Notes: generated by a model not told the origin, from the letters alone. 9,286 nt of DNA from an uncultured Bacilli bacterium (GCA_944350405.1 CALVPC010000040.1:1-9286); one strand, 5' to 3'. Positions 1 to 6,691 are shown, counted from the first letter of the stretch. Program-made: numbers and translations.

Positions 1-135
1 AAACAAAATATGAAAAATATAGTAATAAAAAATGACAATGTAAGAAAAGAACCTCTTTCATTATCATCAATTCTATATAATTTCATCAAAATATTAAAAA
101 ATATCATAAATTTCAATAAAATAATTTATTTATAA
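1..135 (+). CDS. Possible 3' end of a rightward gene (partial, unidentified)
   Basis: A reading frame is open from base 1 to a TAA at 133-135, giving about 44 residues rich in Asn, Lys and Ile and ending IIYL. It stops two bases before the first of two hairpins. The second hairpin (177-208) has its longer T-run on the plus strand, as expected for a rightward gene converging on the RNase J2-like gene. No domain is recognisable. The main alternative is a leftward frame on the opposite strand (about 97 down to base 1) that reads like a charged N-terminus followed by a hydrophobic helix. That frame has no AGGAG-type site, unlike the confident genes here. Either reading could be chance in DNA this AT-rich. 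Confidence 0.35.
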   Translation, partial: KQNMKNIVIKNDNVRKEPLSLSSILYNFIKILKNIINFNKIIYL

Positions 136-164
136 GAAAACCCCTAGAAAATATCTAGGAGTTT
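130..164 (-). terminator. Rho-independent terminator of the RNase J2-like gene
   Basis: On the minus strand, AAACTCCTAGA pairs with TCTAGGGGTTT (bases 154-164 with 138-148). This gives an 11-bp stem with one G-U pair and a 5-base loop, followed by TTTTCTTATAAA. It starts 37 bases after the stop codon of the leftward gene. On the plus strand the T-run after the stem is poor, so this hairpin mainly serves leftward transcription. Confidence 0.75.
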
Positions 165-176
165 ATCAATGTTCTG

Positions 177-208
177 AAAAAGCATTAAAAAATGCTTTTT
201 TTATATTT
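177..208. terminator. Hairpin terminator overlapping the RNase J2-like stop codon
   Basis: AAAAAGCATT (177-186) pairs perfectly with AATGCTTTTT (191-200) around an AAAA loop. On the plus strand it is followed by a long T-run, the better polarity, so it would end a rightward transcript entering from the left edge. On the minus strand it overlaps the TAA of the leftward gene and has a five-T tail. The stem has only two G-C pairs, so strength is uncertain. Confidence 0.55.
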
Positions 209-1847
209 CTAAAATAACTGTAATAATCATAGGAATAGAACCAGTTTCTTCATTAAAATAGGCCCCTAGTCTATCCCTAACCTTTACTTTTATTCCAGTA
301 AAATCTACTTTCTTACCCGAAATACATTCCTCTATAACTTCTTTAGAAATTTCCTCACTTTTTTCGATTATATCTAAATTATCCTTTACATATATAAAAC
401 CTCTAGTCAATATTTGAGGATTCGCAATTATCTTCTTAGTCTTCTTATCAATAGTGGCACTAACAATTACAATACCATTTTTAGATAATAATTCACGATC
501 CTTTAATACTAAATCTCCAATATCATCTGATCTATTTCCATCAATAAGAAGCTCATCTGCCTCAATATGAATATTATCCTCCACAAGCTTACCATTCTTA
601 AATGTTACTACATCTCCATTTAGTTTAAGTAATATATTATTAGAATCAAGACCTACTTGTTCAGCCACAGCAGCATTCATGTATTGATATCTATATTCAC
701 CCTTAATTGGAAAATAATACTTTGGATTCATCAAATTTATCATTTGCATCAAATCCTCACTAGAAGGATGATGAAGAACATGAGTTTTAGAAGGAAGTGT
801 AATAGTATCTACATCTAGTCTAGACAAATCATCTACAACTTTTGCTATCTTCTTTTCATTACCAGGATAAACTGGTTCAGAAATAAACACAGTATCATCA
901 TCCTTAAGTGAAATATATTTGTCATAACCACTTATTATTTTTTCAAGTGAAGCATAAGGTTTTTCCTTATCATCTGAAACTAAAATAACAGAATTTTTAT
1001 CATTAATATCAGATAAATCTCCAATCATCTTAGGATCAAAATGTAAAAAACCAAAATCATTAGCATAATTAACTACTCTTCCTAATTGTTTTCCCATCAA
1101 AACAAGTTTTCTATTAGTCTTAAGTACTTGATCAAAAATTTCTTGAATTCTATATACATGTTCTGGAAAAACACTAATAATAATTCTACCTTCAGCTTGA
1201 TTAAGCAAATCCCAAACTTCTTTAGAAATTCTATGTTCAGGACTAGTATGCCCTTCTCTATAAGCATAACTTGATTCTGCCATTAAACATAAAACTCCTT
1301 GTTTGCCAACATATGCAAGTTTCCCAATATCAGTCTTATAAGCTCCAAGCATAGTTGAATCAAAAACAAAATCTGTTGCATAAACAATCGCACCATCATC
1401 CGTATATAAAACATAAGCCACAGCCTCTGGTATAGAATGAGTAACAGCTAAAGGAAATATAGAAAATCCTGCTACATCAAGTTTAGAATGAGGTCTTATT
1501 TCTTTTAAATGCGTTGCTTCTATATTTTTCTTTTCAAGTTCCATTTTTAACATTGTCATAGTAAACTTTGTAGCATACACAGGTACATCCTTTAATTCTT
1601 CTAGTAAATCAGGCATAGCCCCCATATTACCATCATGCGCATGAGATAAAAAAATACCCCTTATCTTCTTTTTATTTTCAATTAAATAATCAAATTTAGG
1701 AATAATATAATCAACACCAAGCATATTAGCAGTTGGATATTTTAAACCGGCATCAAAAACGAATATATTATCATCAACATTGACAACATACATGTTTTTT
1801 CCATTTTCATTAAGCCCACCAAGGGCAAAAATTTGTATTTTACTCAT
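201..1847 (-). CDS. rnjB: RNase J2-like beta-CASP metallo-beta-lactamase, probably non-catalytic
   Basis: The 548-residue protein spans an RNase J: metallo-beta-lactamase fold with inserted beta-CASP domain, then a C-terminal domain ending PMIITVILEI. In Bacillus, RNase J1 is the active 5' exo/endonuclease of mRNA decay and rRNA maturation, and J2 is a nearly inactive partner. This protein resembles J2. The zinc motif HxHxDH of J1 is H69-A-H71-D-G-N74 (B. subtilis J2 has HGHDEN), and the J1 histidine in PVHGEYR is Lys382 (PIKGEYR). H137 (THSIP) and D159 (ATDF) remain. It is more eroded than B. subtilis J2: GSQGEP has become SDDKEKP (291-297) and HVSGHA has become HVLHHP (356-361). A longer frame reaches 1919, but AAAGGAGA at 1852-1859 sits just before ATG 1847 and the family N-terminus begins there. 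The gene has its own promoter. Inference: a structural partner of an RNase J1 encoded elsewhere. Confidence 0.9.
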   Translation of the reverse strand: MSKIQIFALGGLNENGKNMYVVNVDDNIFVFDAGLKYPTANMLGVDYIIPKFDYLIENKKKIRGIFLSHAHDGNMGAMPDLLEELKDVPVYATKFTMTMLKMELEKKNIEATHLKEIRPHSKLDVAGFSIFPLAVTHSIPEAVAYVLYTDDGAIVYATDFVFDSTMLGAYKTDIGKLAYVGKQGVLCLMAESSYAYREGHTSPEHRISKEVWDLLNQAEGRIIISVFPEHVYRIQEIFDQVLKTNRKLVLMGKQLGRVVNYANDFGFLHFDPKMIGDLSDINDKNSVILVSDDKEKPYASLEKIISGYDKYISLKDDDTVFISEPVYPGNEKKIAKVVDDLSRLDVDTITLPSKTHVLHHPSSEDLMQMINLMNPKYYFPIKGEYRYQYMNAAVAEQVGLDSNNILLKLNGDVVTFKNGKLVEDNIHIEADELLIDGNRSDDIGDLVLKDRELLSKNGIVIVSATIDKKTKKIIANPQILTRGFIYVKDNLDIIEKSEEISKEVIEECISGKKVDFTGIKVKVRDRLGAYFNEETGSIPMIITVILEI

Positions 1848-1890
1848 AAAATCTCCTTTCATAAATTTATTTATAGTAAGCAACATATAA

Positions 1891-1919
1891 ATTATATCAT
1901 AAAAAAAAGAAAAATACAA
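1891..1919 (-). promoter_or_regulatory. SigA-type promoter of the RNase J2-like gene
   Basis: Minus strand: TTGTAT (1914-1919), a 17-bp spacer, then a perfect TATAAT (1891-1896) preceded by TG in the extended -10 position. The predicted start of transcription is near 1884, giving a leader of about 37 bases. The promoter lies in the 86-base gap after alkD, so the RNase J2-like gene can be transcribed independently. No terminator hairpin is visible after alkD, so read-through is also possible. Confidence 0.7.
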
Positions 1920-1933
1920 ACTTAAAATATAAT

Positions 1934-2623
1934 CTATCTCTTCATATTTCTAAGCTCATTCTTCCTATCAGAACTAATTCTAAATGACTCACATGCCTTT
2001 TGAATTGCTTTATTATATACAAAATTACTTAAATTACAATTTTTTAAATAACTAACTGTCTCATCATAAAATTTAATAAGACAAATAGATATAGCCCAGG
2101 CAATAGCCATTTCAACATAATAACAATTATTGTTAATAGAATCAAAAATTCTAAAATTGTCTTCTAAATAATCACTTGTTATATAATAATCAATAATCAT
2201 AACAATAGCAAACCTAATTTCAAATTCTTTATCACTATCTACATATGTATAAATTAAAGACCTAACATCATCCATATTTTGCTTAGTAAATTTTAAGCAC
2301 CCACAAAAGCAATCACAAATACCCCAGTTATCAATTAAGGGAACATATTTTTTAATATATTCTATCTTGACAGAACTATCTGCTTTAGAAAAACCTAATA
2401 TAAAACCTTTTAGTAATATCTCTTCATAATAGTAAGTATCAATAGCATCATATAATTCATAAAAAGAATATGATTTTAACAACTCTTTAGCATAACTTTT
2501 AACAATAGGAACTCTTACTCCAATAATATTATTAACTCCTGGACATAAACTACTATGAAATTTTTTATATTTTAAATCGCATAATTCAAAAAGTCTTTTT
2601 CTAACAAATTTTCTTATTTCCAT
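1934..2623 (-). CDS. alkD: AlkD-type DNA alkylation repair protein (HEAT-like DNA glycosylase family)
   Basis: The 229-residue, largely helical protein has the length and layout of the AlkD/COG4912 family, whose founding members remove alkylated purines (N3- and N7-alkyl) from DNA without base flipping. Family features visible are GVRVPIVKSYAK (35-46) near the N-terminus, YYEEILLKGFILG (65-77), and NWGICD, where W100 and D104 have the W-x3-D spacing of W109/D113 in Bacillus cereus AlkD. R137 in EIRFAIVM and W177 in AIAWAIS match R148 and W187. The catalytic and DNA-cradling residues therefore appear intact, though numbering equivalence is by eye. AAGGAG at 2628-2633 precedes the ATG. The upstream phospholipase-family gene ends 11 bases away, so the two are probably one transcript from the promoter at 3335-3363. 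The protein should be cytosolic; no signal peptide is present. The stop is TAG. Confidence 0.85.
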   Translation of the reverse strand: MEIRKFVRKRLFELCDLKYKKFHSSLCPGVNNIIGVRVPIVKSYAKELLKSYSFYELYDAIDTYYYEEILLKGFILGFSKADSSVKIEYIKKYVPLIDNWGICDCFCGCLKFTKQNMDDVRSLIYTYVDSDKEFEIRFAIVMIIDYYITSDYLEDNFRIFDSINNNCYYVEMAIAWAISICLIKFYDETVSYLKNCNLSNFVYNKAIQKACESFRISSDRKNELRNMKR

Positions 2624-2634
2624 AATACTCCTTA

Positions 2635-3306
2635 TTAATCATATTTAAGCTTACTAAAAAATCTAATAATCTGCATAACGCATAAATCCATCTGCTTATT
2701 AAGTTCATCTAAACTAAAAACTTTATAATTATTTCCTAAAGTTTTAAAAAATTCACCTTTCTTACCCTCTTCAATATCCTTATTAGCATTAATGATATAT
2801 TTTTTTATTAACTCTTTATCAAAGATAGCATCATCTATATCAATTATGTTATCAATACACTGAAAAGACTTAAATTTATCAACTAAACCATTATCTACTA
2901 AATACTTATCATATACATAAAAATCTCTATGTTTTTCATATCTAATTTTTTCTATAGGCATAAGGACTTGCCCATCTTGAAATTTAATACCAATCAAATG
3001 AGTATTTTCATCATAAACATAATAATTCTGAAAAACATAACTATTAAAATATCTATCTGTAAGAAGATGAATTAAATATCCCACCATCACAGGATTATTT
3101 AAAAATTTCTTATATTTAGATAAAAACTTATACGGATTAGCAACGCCCTCTAATCCCTCTTTTCCGTTTTTAAAATGACTAACTCTATGCCTCTTATCAA
3201 CAGTAAGATCTGGTAAAACACTACCTATCATTAACATATCATTATCCAGTTTTAAATATTTATTCACTCTATTTGCTATAGCCATATGCATTTTATGAGT
3301 TGGCAC
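2635..3306 (-). CDS. Zinc-dependent phospholipase C-family protein
   Basis: The 223-residue protein carries the residue pattern of the zinc-dependent phospholipase C/P1 nuclease-like family (Pfam Zn_dep_PLPC): MPTHKMH (H4, H7), GSVLPD (D33), SHF (H44) and GYLIHLLTD (H80, D84). These are candidate metal ligands. The C-terminal half is charged, helical and not recognised. There is no signal peptide or membrane helix, unlike secreted toxins of the family, so the protein is probably cytosolic and its substrate is unknown; phospholipase activity should not be assumed. The frame is open to a GTG at 3313-3315, but GGAG at 3315-3318 overlaps that codon and lies 8 bases upstream of the GTG at 3304-3306. 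The later GTG is therefore chosen, and it gives the usual family beginning MPTH. It is the first gene of a likely operon with alkD and is divergent from the LytTR regulator. Confidence 0.65.
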   Translation of the reverse strand: MPTHKMHMAIANRVNKYLKLDNDMLMIGSVLPDLTVDKRHRVSHFKNGKEGLEGVANPYKFLSKYKKFLNNPVMVGYLIHLLTDRYFNSYVFQNYYVYDENTHLIGIKFQDGQVLMPIEKIRYEKHRDFYVYDKYLVDNGLVDKFKSFQCIDNIIDIDDAIFDKELIKKYIINANKDIEEGKKGEFFKTLGNNYKVFSLDELNKQMDLCVMQIIRFFSKLKYD

Positions 3307-3314
3307 AGTAATCA

Positions 3315-3318
3315 CTCC
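3315..3318 (-). promoter_or_regulatory. Ribosome binding site that decides the phospholipase-family start
   Basis: Minus-strand GGAG lies 8 bases before GTG 3304-3306. It overlaps the upstream GTG at 3313-3315, which therefore cannot use it. This places translation initiation three codons inside the longest frame, at an unusual GTG. Confidence 0.65.
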
Positions 3319-3334
3319 AGTCTAAGACTATATC

Positions 3335-3363
3335 ATTATAACATTTTATTACATTTTTTTCAA
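3335..3363 (-). promoter_or_regulatory. SigA-type promoter of the phospholipase-family/alkD unit
   Basis: Minus strand: TTGAAA (3358-3363), a 17-bp spacer, and a perfect TATAAT (3335-3340) preceded by TG-T, an extended -10. The predicted transcription start is near 3328, giving a leader of about 20 bases to the GTG start. Its -35 lies 12 bases from the AACGCAA repeat pair, which may be an operator. Confidence 0.75.
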
Positions 3364-3375
3364 ACAATGTCAAAA

Positions 3376-3395
3376 AACGCAAATATAACGCAAGT
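3376..3395. promoter_or_regulatory. AACGCAA direct-repeat pair, candidate LytTR operator
   Basis: AACGCAA occurs at 3376-3382 and again at 3387-3393, an 11-bp period that puts both copies on the same face of the helix. Read on the other strand, the copies contain GCGTT, which loosely resembles the GTT core of LytTR sites (consensus near [TA][AC][CA]GTTN[AG][TG]). Known LytTR sites usually repeat with a period of about 21 bp, so spacing is atypical. The pair is 12 bp from the -35 of the leftward promoter and about 13 bp from that of the rightward one. Inference: control of both by the LytTR protein encoded next door. Confidence 0.4.
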
Positions 3396-3407
3396 TTCTT
3401 AATATAT

Positions 3408-3436
3408 TTTACTATGAAAATCTTTTAGTATATACT
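3408..3436 (+). promoter_or_regulatory. Promoter of the LytTR regulator gene
   Basis: TTTACT (3408-3413), a 17-bp spacer and TATACT (3431-3436), both weaker matches than the other promoters here, consistent with a promoter needing or responding to a regulator. The predicted start of transcription is near 3443, giving a leader of about 30 bases that contains the AGGAGG site at 3458-3463. Confidence 0.6.
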
Positions 3437-3472
3437 CAAAATACACCCACCATTTATAGGAGGCATATAATC

Positions 3473-4162
3473 ATGATTGAATTCGTTATAGATGAAGAAA
3501 ATGAAGAATTAAATCAAAGTTATCAAATGATGATTCTTGGAATATTTGGTTACAGAGAAGAAGAATTTAAAATTTATAACCTGAATGATTTCAAACAAGA
3601 TAATTGCAATAGTAAAATATATATTTTATCCAATCCCAATCAAAATTTACAAATAGCAGAACAAATAAGAAAAAGTGGTGATTGGCATAGTCAAATAATA
3701 ATAGTAGGGACTAAATATATAAAACATAATAAATTATTAATACTTGATTGGATAGATAAAAATGATACTTTAAAAGAAAAATTAAAATCCGCTATAAACA
3801 CTGCCTGTCAAATAATATCACGCAAAAAAACTTTAAGCTTTATGTTAAATAGTGAAATATATAAAATACCCTTTAAAGACATTCTATATATTGAAAAAGT
3901 AAATAATCAAAATTATTGTACTATATATACTAACGACGATACCTATATAATAAATAATACTATTAGAAGTCTAGAAGATAAACTATCAAAATGTTGTTTT
4001 ATGAAAACACATAGAAGTTGTATAGTAAATTTAAATAATATTAGAAGTTATAATCTTACAAATAATAAAATAACTTTTGATAATCAAGAGACTGATTTAA
4101 TTTCTAGAGATAGAAGAAAATTATTAAAAGAGCATCTAATATCTACAAAAATAAATAAATAA
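3473..4162 (+). CDS. LytTR-family transcriptional regulator with a degenerate receiver domain
   Basis: The C-terminal half (about 123-225) is a clear LytTR DNA-binding domain: IPFKDILYIE (132-141), FMKTHRSCIVNLNNI (176-190, with H180 and R181), and a final basic RDRRKLLKEHL. The N-terminal 115 residues follow the AgrA-type receiver pattern: acidic cluster IDEENEE (6-12), strand KIYIL (48-52), IIIVGT (75-80) and the AgrA-like LDWIDKND (91-98) before a final helix. At the expected phospho-aspartate position, however, the sequence is S53 (YILSNPN). Canonical phosphorylation therefore seems lost; control could be by ligand, protein partner or level. No histidine kinase gene is in the window. A strong AGGAGG lies 9 bases before ATG. 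A repeat pair upstream suggests autoregulation and control of the divergent gene. Its target genes cannot be read from sequence. Confidence 0.85.
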   Translation: MIEFVIDEENEELNQSYQMMILGIFGYREEEFKIYNLNDFKQDNCNSKIYILSNPNQNLQIAEQIRKSGDWHSQIIIVGTKYIKHNKLLILDWIDKNDTLKEKLKSAINTACQIISRKKTLSFMLNSEIYKIPFKDILYIEKVNNQNYCTIYTNDDTYIINNTIRSLEDKLSKCCFMKTHRSCIVNLNNIRSYNLTNNKITFDNQETDLISRDRRKLLKEHLISTKINK

Positions 4163-4198
4163 AACTTCAATATCAAAAGATACTGAAGTTTTTATTTA
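4161..4198. terminator. Bidirectional terminator between the LytTR and phosphoketolase genes
   Basis: AAAACTTCA (4161-4169) pairs with TGAAGTTTT (4184-4192). After one A-C mismatch, TATC pairs with GATA around an AAAA loop. On the plus strand the stem runs into TTTTTATTT and directly overlaps the regulator's TAA. On the minus strand it begins about 20 bases after the phosphoketolase TAG and is followed by a T-rich, A-interrupted tail. It suits both convergent genes, with better polarity on the plus strand. Confidence 0.8.
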
Positions 4199-4211
4199 CT
4201 TTTTTACACTA

Positions 4212-6527
4212 CTATATAAATTTATCAGTACAAGGCATATCTTTTCCATATCTTCTAATATACCTATGGTGTTTACTTAACATATCATTACAATAATTAG
4301 TAATTAAAGTTCTTTCTTCATCTGCAATAGACAAATACTTAATAGCACTTAAAACTAAATGATATCTATCAATTTCATTTTGTACTCTCATATCAAAAGG
4401 AGTTGTAATAGTTCCCTCTTCTTTATAACCATGAACATGTAAATTCTTATTTTTTCTCTTATATGTTAATAAATGTATTAATGTAGGATAACCATGAAAA
4501 GCAAATATAATTGGTTTATTTTTAGTAAATAATTTATCATATTCTTCATCACTAATACCATGAGGGTGTTCTACATCAGATTGAAGTCTCATTAAATCTA
4601 TTACATTAATTACTCTAATTTTTATATTTTTTAAAAACTCACTTAAAATCTTTTTAGCAGCAACTATCTCAATAGTTGGGGTATCTCCACATGATACTAA
4701 AACTAAATCTGGTTTATCAACATTATCACTAATAAATTTTAATTCACCTAATCCCTTTTTACAATGCAAAGCAGCTTCATCCATATTAAGCCATTGAGGT
4801 CTATTATGTTTAGAAGCAACAATAACATTAATATAATTTTTAGTTTTAATGCAATGATCAAAAGTAGATAAAAGAGTATTAGTATCAATAGGTAAATAAA
4901 TTCTTGAAATAGAAGCTTTTTTCATAGCAACATGATTTAAAAATCCTGGATCTTGATGAGTAAATCCATTATGATCTTGTTGCCATATATGAGAAGTAAG
5001 AACATAATTTAAAGATGCAATTGGTGCTCTCCATGAAAGCTCTTTAGCAACCTTTAGCCATTTAGCATGTTGACTAGTCATAGAATCAATAATTCTAATA
5101 AAAGCCTCATATGAATGCATAAATCCATATCTACCAGTAAGAAGATAACCTTCTAAAAGTCCCTCACATACGTGTTCAGATAAAATAGAATCAATAACCA
5201 CTCCATCTCTAGATAAATATTCATCATTAGTATTAATAATACCATTCCATTTTCTCGAAGTTACTTCAAATACATGATTAAGTCTATTAGATAAAGCTTC
5301 ATCAGGACCAAAAATTCTAAAATTCTTATTAGTAGCATTCAAACTAATCAAATCCCTAATATATTTACCAAGTTCTGTCATATCAGAGCGAAGAGTAACC
5401 CCAGGAATAACATCTACACTATAATCCTTAAAATCTGGAGTTATTATGTCTTTAAGAAGTAACCCACCATTAGAATGCATATTAGCACTCATACGTTTTT
5501 CATAAGATGGCAAAATAGCACGAATTTCATCTCTTAAAGTACCTTTCTCATCAAACAATTTATCAGGTTTATAAGATAAAAGCCATTTCTCTAAAAGTCT
5601 TACATCTTCCTCATTATTAATGATGATAGGTACTTGATGAGATCTAAAAGATCCTTCAATATTCTTGCCATTTATTTTTTTAGGACCACTCCACCCTTTA
5701 GGACTGCGTAAAATAATCATAGGAAATAGAATATTTTTCCCAGACTTTAATTTTTTAATATCTAAAACAACCTTTTCCATAGTCTTAGCCATTTCCTCAT
5801 GCATATATTTTGGATCACTTCCAGAAACAATATGAGCTTTATAACCATGACTTTTAAATAAGTTAATTAAATCCTTATCATTCATCTTACCCATAATAGT
5901 AGGATTAGAAATCTTATAACCATTTAGATGAAGAATAGGAATAACAATTCCATCAGTTTTAGGATTAATAAGTTTATTAATATCCCAAGAAGCTGCAAGA
6001 GGTCCAGTTTCAGCCTCTCCATCTCCAATAACACAAGCAACAATCAAATCAGGATTATCAAAAGCTGCACCATAAGCATGAGATAAACTATATCCTAGTT
6101 CACCACCTTCATTTATTGAACCCGGAACTTCCGGTGCAACATGAGAAGAAACTCCTCCAGGAAAACTAAATTGTCTACAAAGTTTTTTTAATCCATTTAA
6201 ATCTTGAGTAATATCAGGATAAACATTAGAATAAACTTCTTCTAAATATGAATTAGCAATCATAGCTTGTCCACCATGACCAGGTCCAGAAATATACATC
6301 ATATTAAGATCATATTTTTTTATTATTCTATTTAAATGAACATAAATAAAATTTTGTCCTGGTGCAGTCCCCCAATGACCAATTATCTTAGATTTTATAT
6401 CTTTTAAAGAAAGCTTTCTCCTAAGAAGAACATTATCCCACAAATAAAGCTGACAAGCTGATAAATAATTAGTAGCCATCCAATACTTGTTAATTAAATT
6501 AAGTTCTTTTTTTGATAAACAACTCAT
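4212..6527 (-). CDS. xfp: Phosphoketolase (xylulose-5-phosphate/fructose-6-phosphate)
   Basis: This thiamine diphosphate enzyme splits xylulose 5-phosphate (and often fructose 6-phosphate) with phosphate into acetyl phosphate plus glyceraldehyde 3-phosphate (or erythrose 4-phosphate), feeding acetate and ATP formation in the cytosol. At 771 residues it is full length (family about 790-825). Visible family blocks are GHWGTAPGQNF (50-60), GPGHGG (81-86), SSHVAPEVPGS (127-137), GGELGYSLSHAYGAAFDNPD (141-160), the cofactor motif GDGEAETG (168-175) with N202, GPDEALSNRL (407-416), the EGLLEGYLLTGR block (455-466), and QQDHNGFTHQDPGF (516-529). It ends with the typical HRYIRRYGKDMP. All histidines expected at the active site are present. 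GGAG lies 7 bases before the ATG. The gene stands alone with its own promoter; no acetate kinase or pentose gene is adjacent. Whether fructose 6-phosphate is used cannot be told. The stop is TAG. Confidence 0.97.
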   Translation of the reverse strand: MSCLSKKELNLINKYWMATNYLSACQLYLWDNVLLRRKLSLKDIKSKIIGHWGTAPGQNFIYVHLNRIIKKYDLNMMYISGPGHGGQAMIANSYLEEVYSNVYPDITQDLNGLKKLCRQFSFPGGVSSHVAPEVPGSINEGGELGYSLSHAYGAAFDNPDLIVACVIGDGEAETGPLAASWDINKLINPKTDGIVIPILHLNGYKISNPTIMGKMNDKDLINLFKSHGYKAHIVSGSDPKYMHEEMAKTMEKVVLDIKKLKSGKNILFPMIILRSPKGWSGPKKINGKNIEGSFRSHQVPIIINNEEDVRLLEKWLLSYKPDKLFDEKGTLRDEIRAILPSYEKRMSANMHSNGGLLLKDIITPDFKDYSVDVIPGVTLRSDMTELGKYIRDLISLNATNKNFRIFGPDEALSNRLNHVFEVTSRKWNGIINTNDEYLSRDGVVIDSILSEHVCEGLLEGYLLTGRYGFMHSYEAFIRIIDSMTSQHAKWLKVAKELSWRAPIASLNYVLTSHIWQQDHNGFTHQDPGFLNHVAMKKASISRIYLPIDTNTLLSTFDHCIKTKNYINVIVASKHNRPQWLNMDEAALHCKKGLGELKFISDNVDKPDLVLVSCGDTPTIEIVAAKKILSEFLKNIKIRVINVIDLMRLQSDVEHPHGISDEEYDKLFTKNKPIIFAFHGYPTLIHLLTYKRKNKNLHVHGYKEEGTITTPFDMRVQNEIDRYHLVLSAIKYLSIADEERTLITNYCNDMLSKHHRYIRRYGKDMPCTDKFI

Positions 6528-6547
6528 AATACCACTCCATTATAACA

Positions 6548-6576
6548 ATTATATCTCACATTAATATTTTTAACAA
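6548..6576 (-). promoter_or_regulatory. SigA-type promoter of the phosphoketolase gene
   Basis: Minus strand: TTGTTA (6571-6576), a 17-bp spacer and a perfect TATAAT (6548-6553). The predicted transcription start is near 6541, so the leader is only about 14 bases and consists mostly of the ribosome binding site. Any leader-RNA control is therefore unlikely from this promoter. A second TATAAT at 6539-6544 overlaps the ribosome binding site and is probably not used. Confidence 0.65.
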
Positions 6577-6593
6577 TAAATGTTTTTTTATTT

Positions 6594-6682
6594 AAAAAAA
6601 TGATATGTAAATACACAAAAATAAAAAGTTTAAAAAGTTTCGACATCAACATACTTTTTATTTGTCAAAATTGACATATCAT
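6594..6682 (-). repeat. Nested inverted repeat, possible weak terminator of addA
   Basis: Outer arms ATGATATGT (6600-6608) and ACATATCAT (6674-6682) are perfect complements. Inner arms AAATAAAAAGT (6619-6629) and ACTTTTTATTT (6653-6663) are also perfect complements. They are separated by equal 10-base internal loops, with a 23-base terminal loop. On the minus strand the outer arm runs straight into a T-run (complement of 6594-6600), which resembles the end of an intrinsic terminator for leftward addA transcription. The stems are nearly all A-T, so folding would be weak and chance pairing is possible. Confidence 0.35.
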
Positions 6683-6691
6683 ATTTTGTCA
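6663..6691. promoter_or_regulatory. TGTCAA-AA-TTGACA operator-like palindrome with a third half-site
   Basis: TGTCAA (6663-6668) and TTGACA (6671-6676) form a perfect 6-bp dyad around AA, and another TGTCA occurs at 6687-6691, 24 bp (just over two helical turns) from the first. This looks like a repressor or activator site, but it lies about 87 bp upstream of the xfp -35 and I cannot assign a regulator. TTGACA on either strand lacks a TATAAT at proper spacing, so it is not read as a promoter. Confidence 0.25.

Noticed and set aside
1086..1274. 62-codon plus-strand open frame
   Set aside because: It lies antisense within the RNase J2-like gene, has no ribosome binding site and resembles no known protein; it is a shadow frame.
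1848..1919. 24-codon N-terminal extension of the RNase J2-like protein
   Set aside because: It would be translated from the promoter and ribosome binding site region; AAAGGAGA precedes the internal ATG at 1847, where family homology starts.
1848..1933. T-rich stretch after alkD as a terminator
   Set aside because: There are T-runs but no stem before them; the runs belong to the spacer of the RNase J2-like gene's promoter.
6524..6652. Leftward 42-codon frame ending with an ATGA overlap onto the phosphoketolase start
   Set aside because: The overlap looks like translational coupling, but there is no ribosome binding site, the product resembles nothing, and the xfp promoter lies inside it.
6671..6676. 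TTGACA as a consensus -35 box
   Set aside because: No -10 hexamer at 16-18 bp follows on either strand; the hexamer is better explained as half of the TGTCAA/TTGACA dyad.
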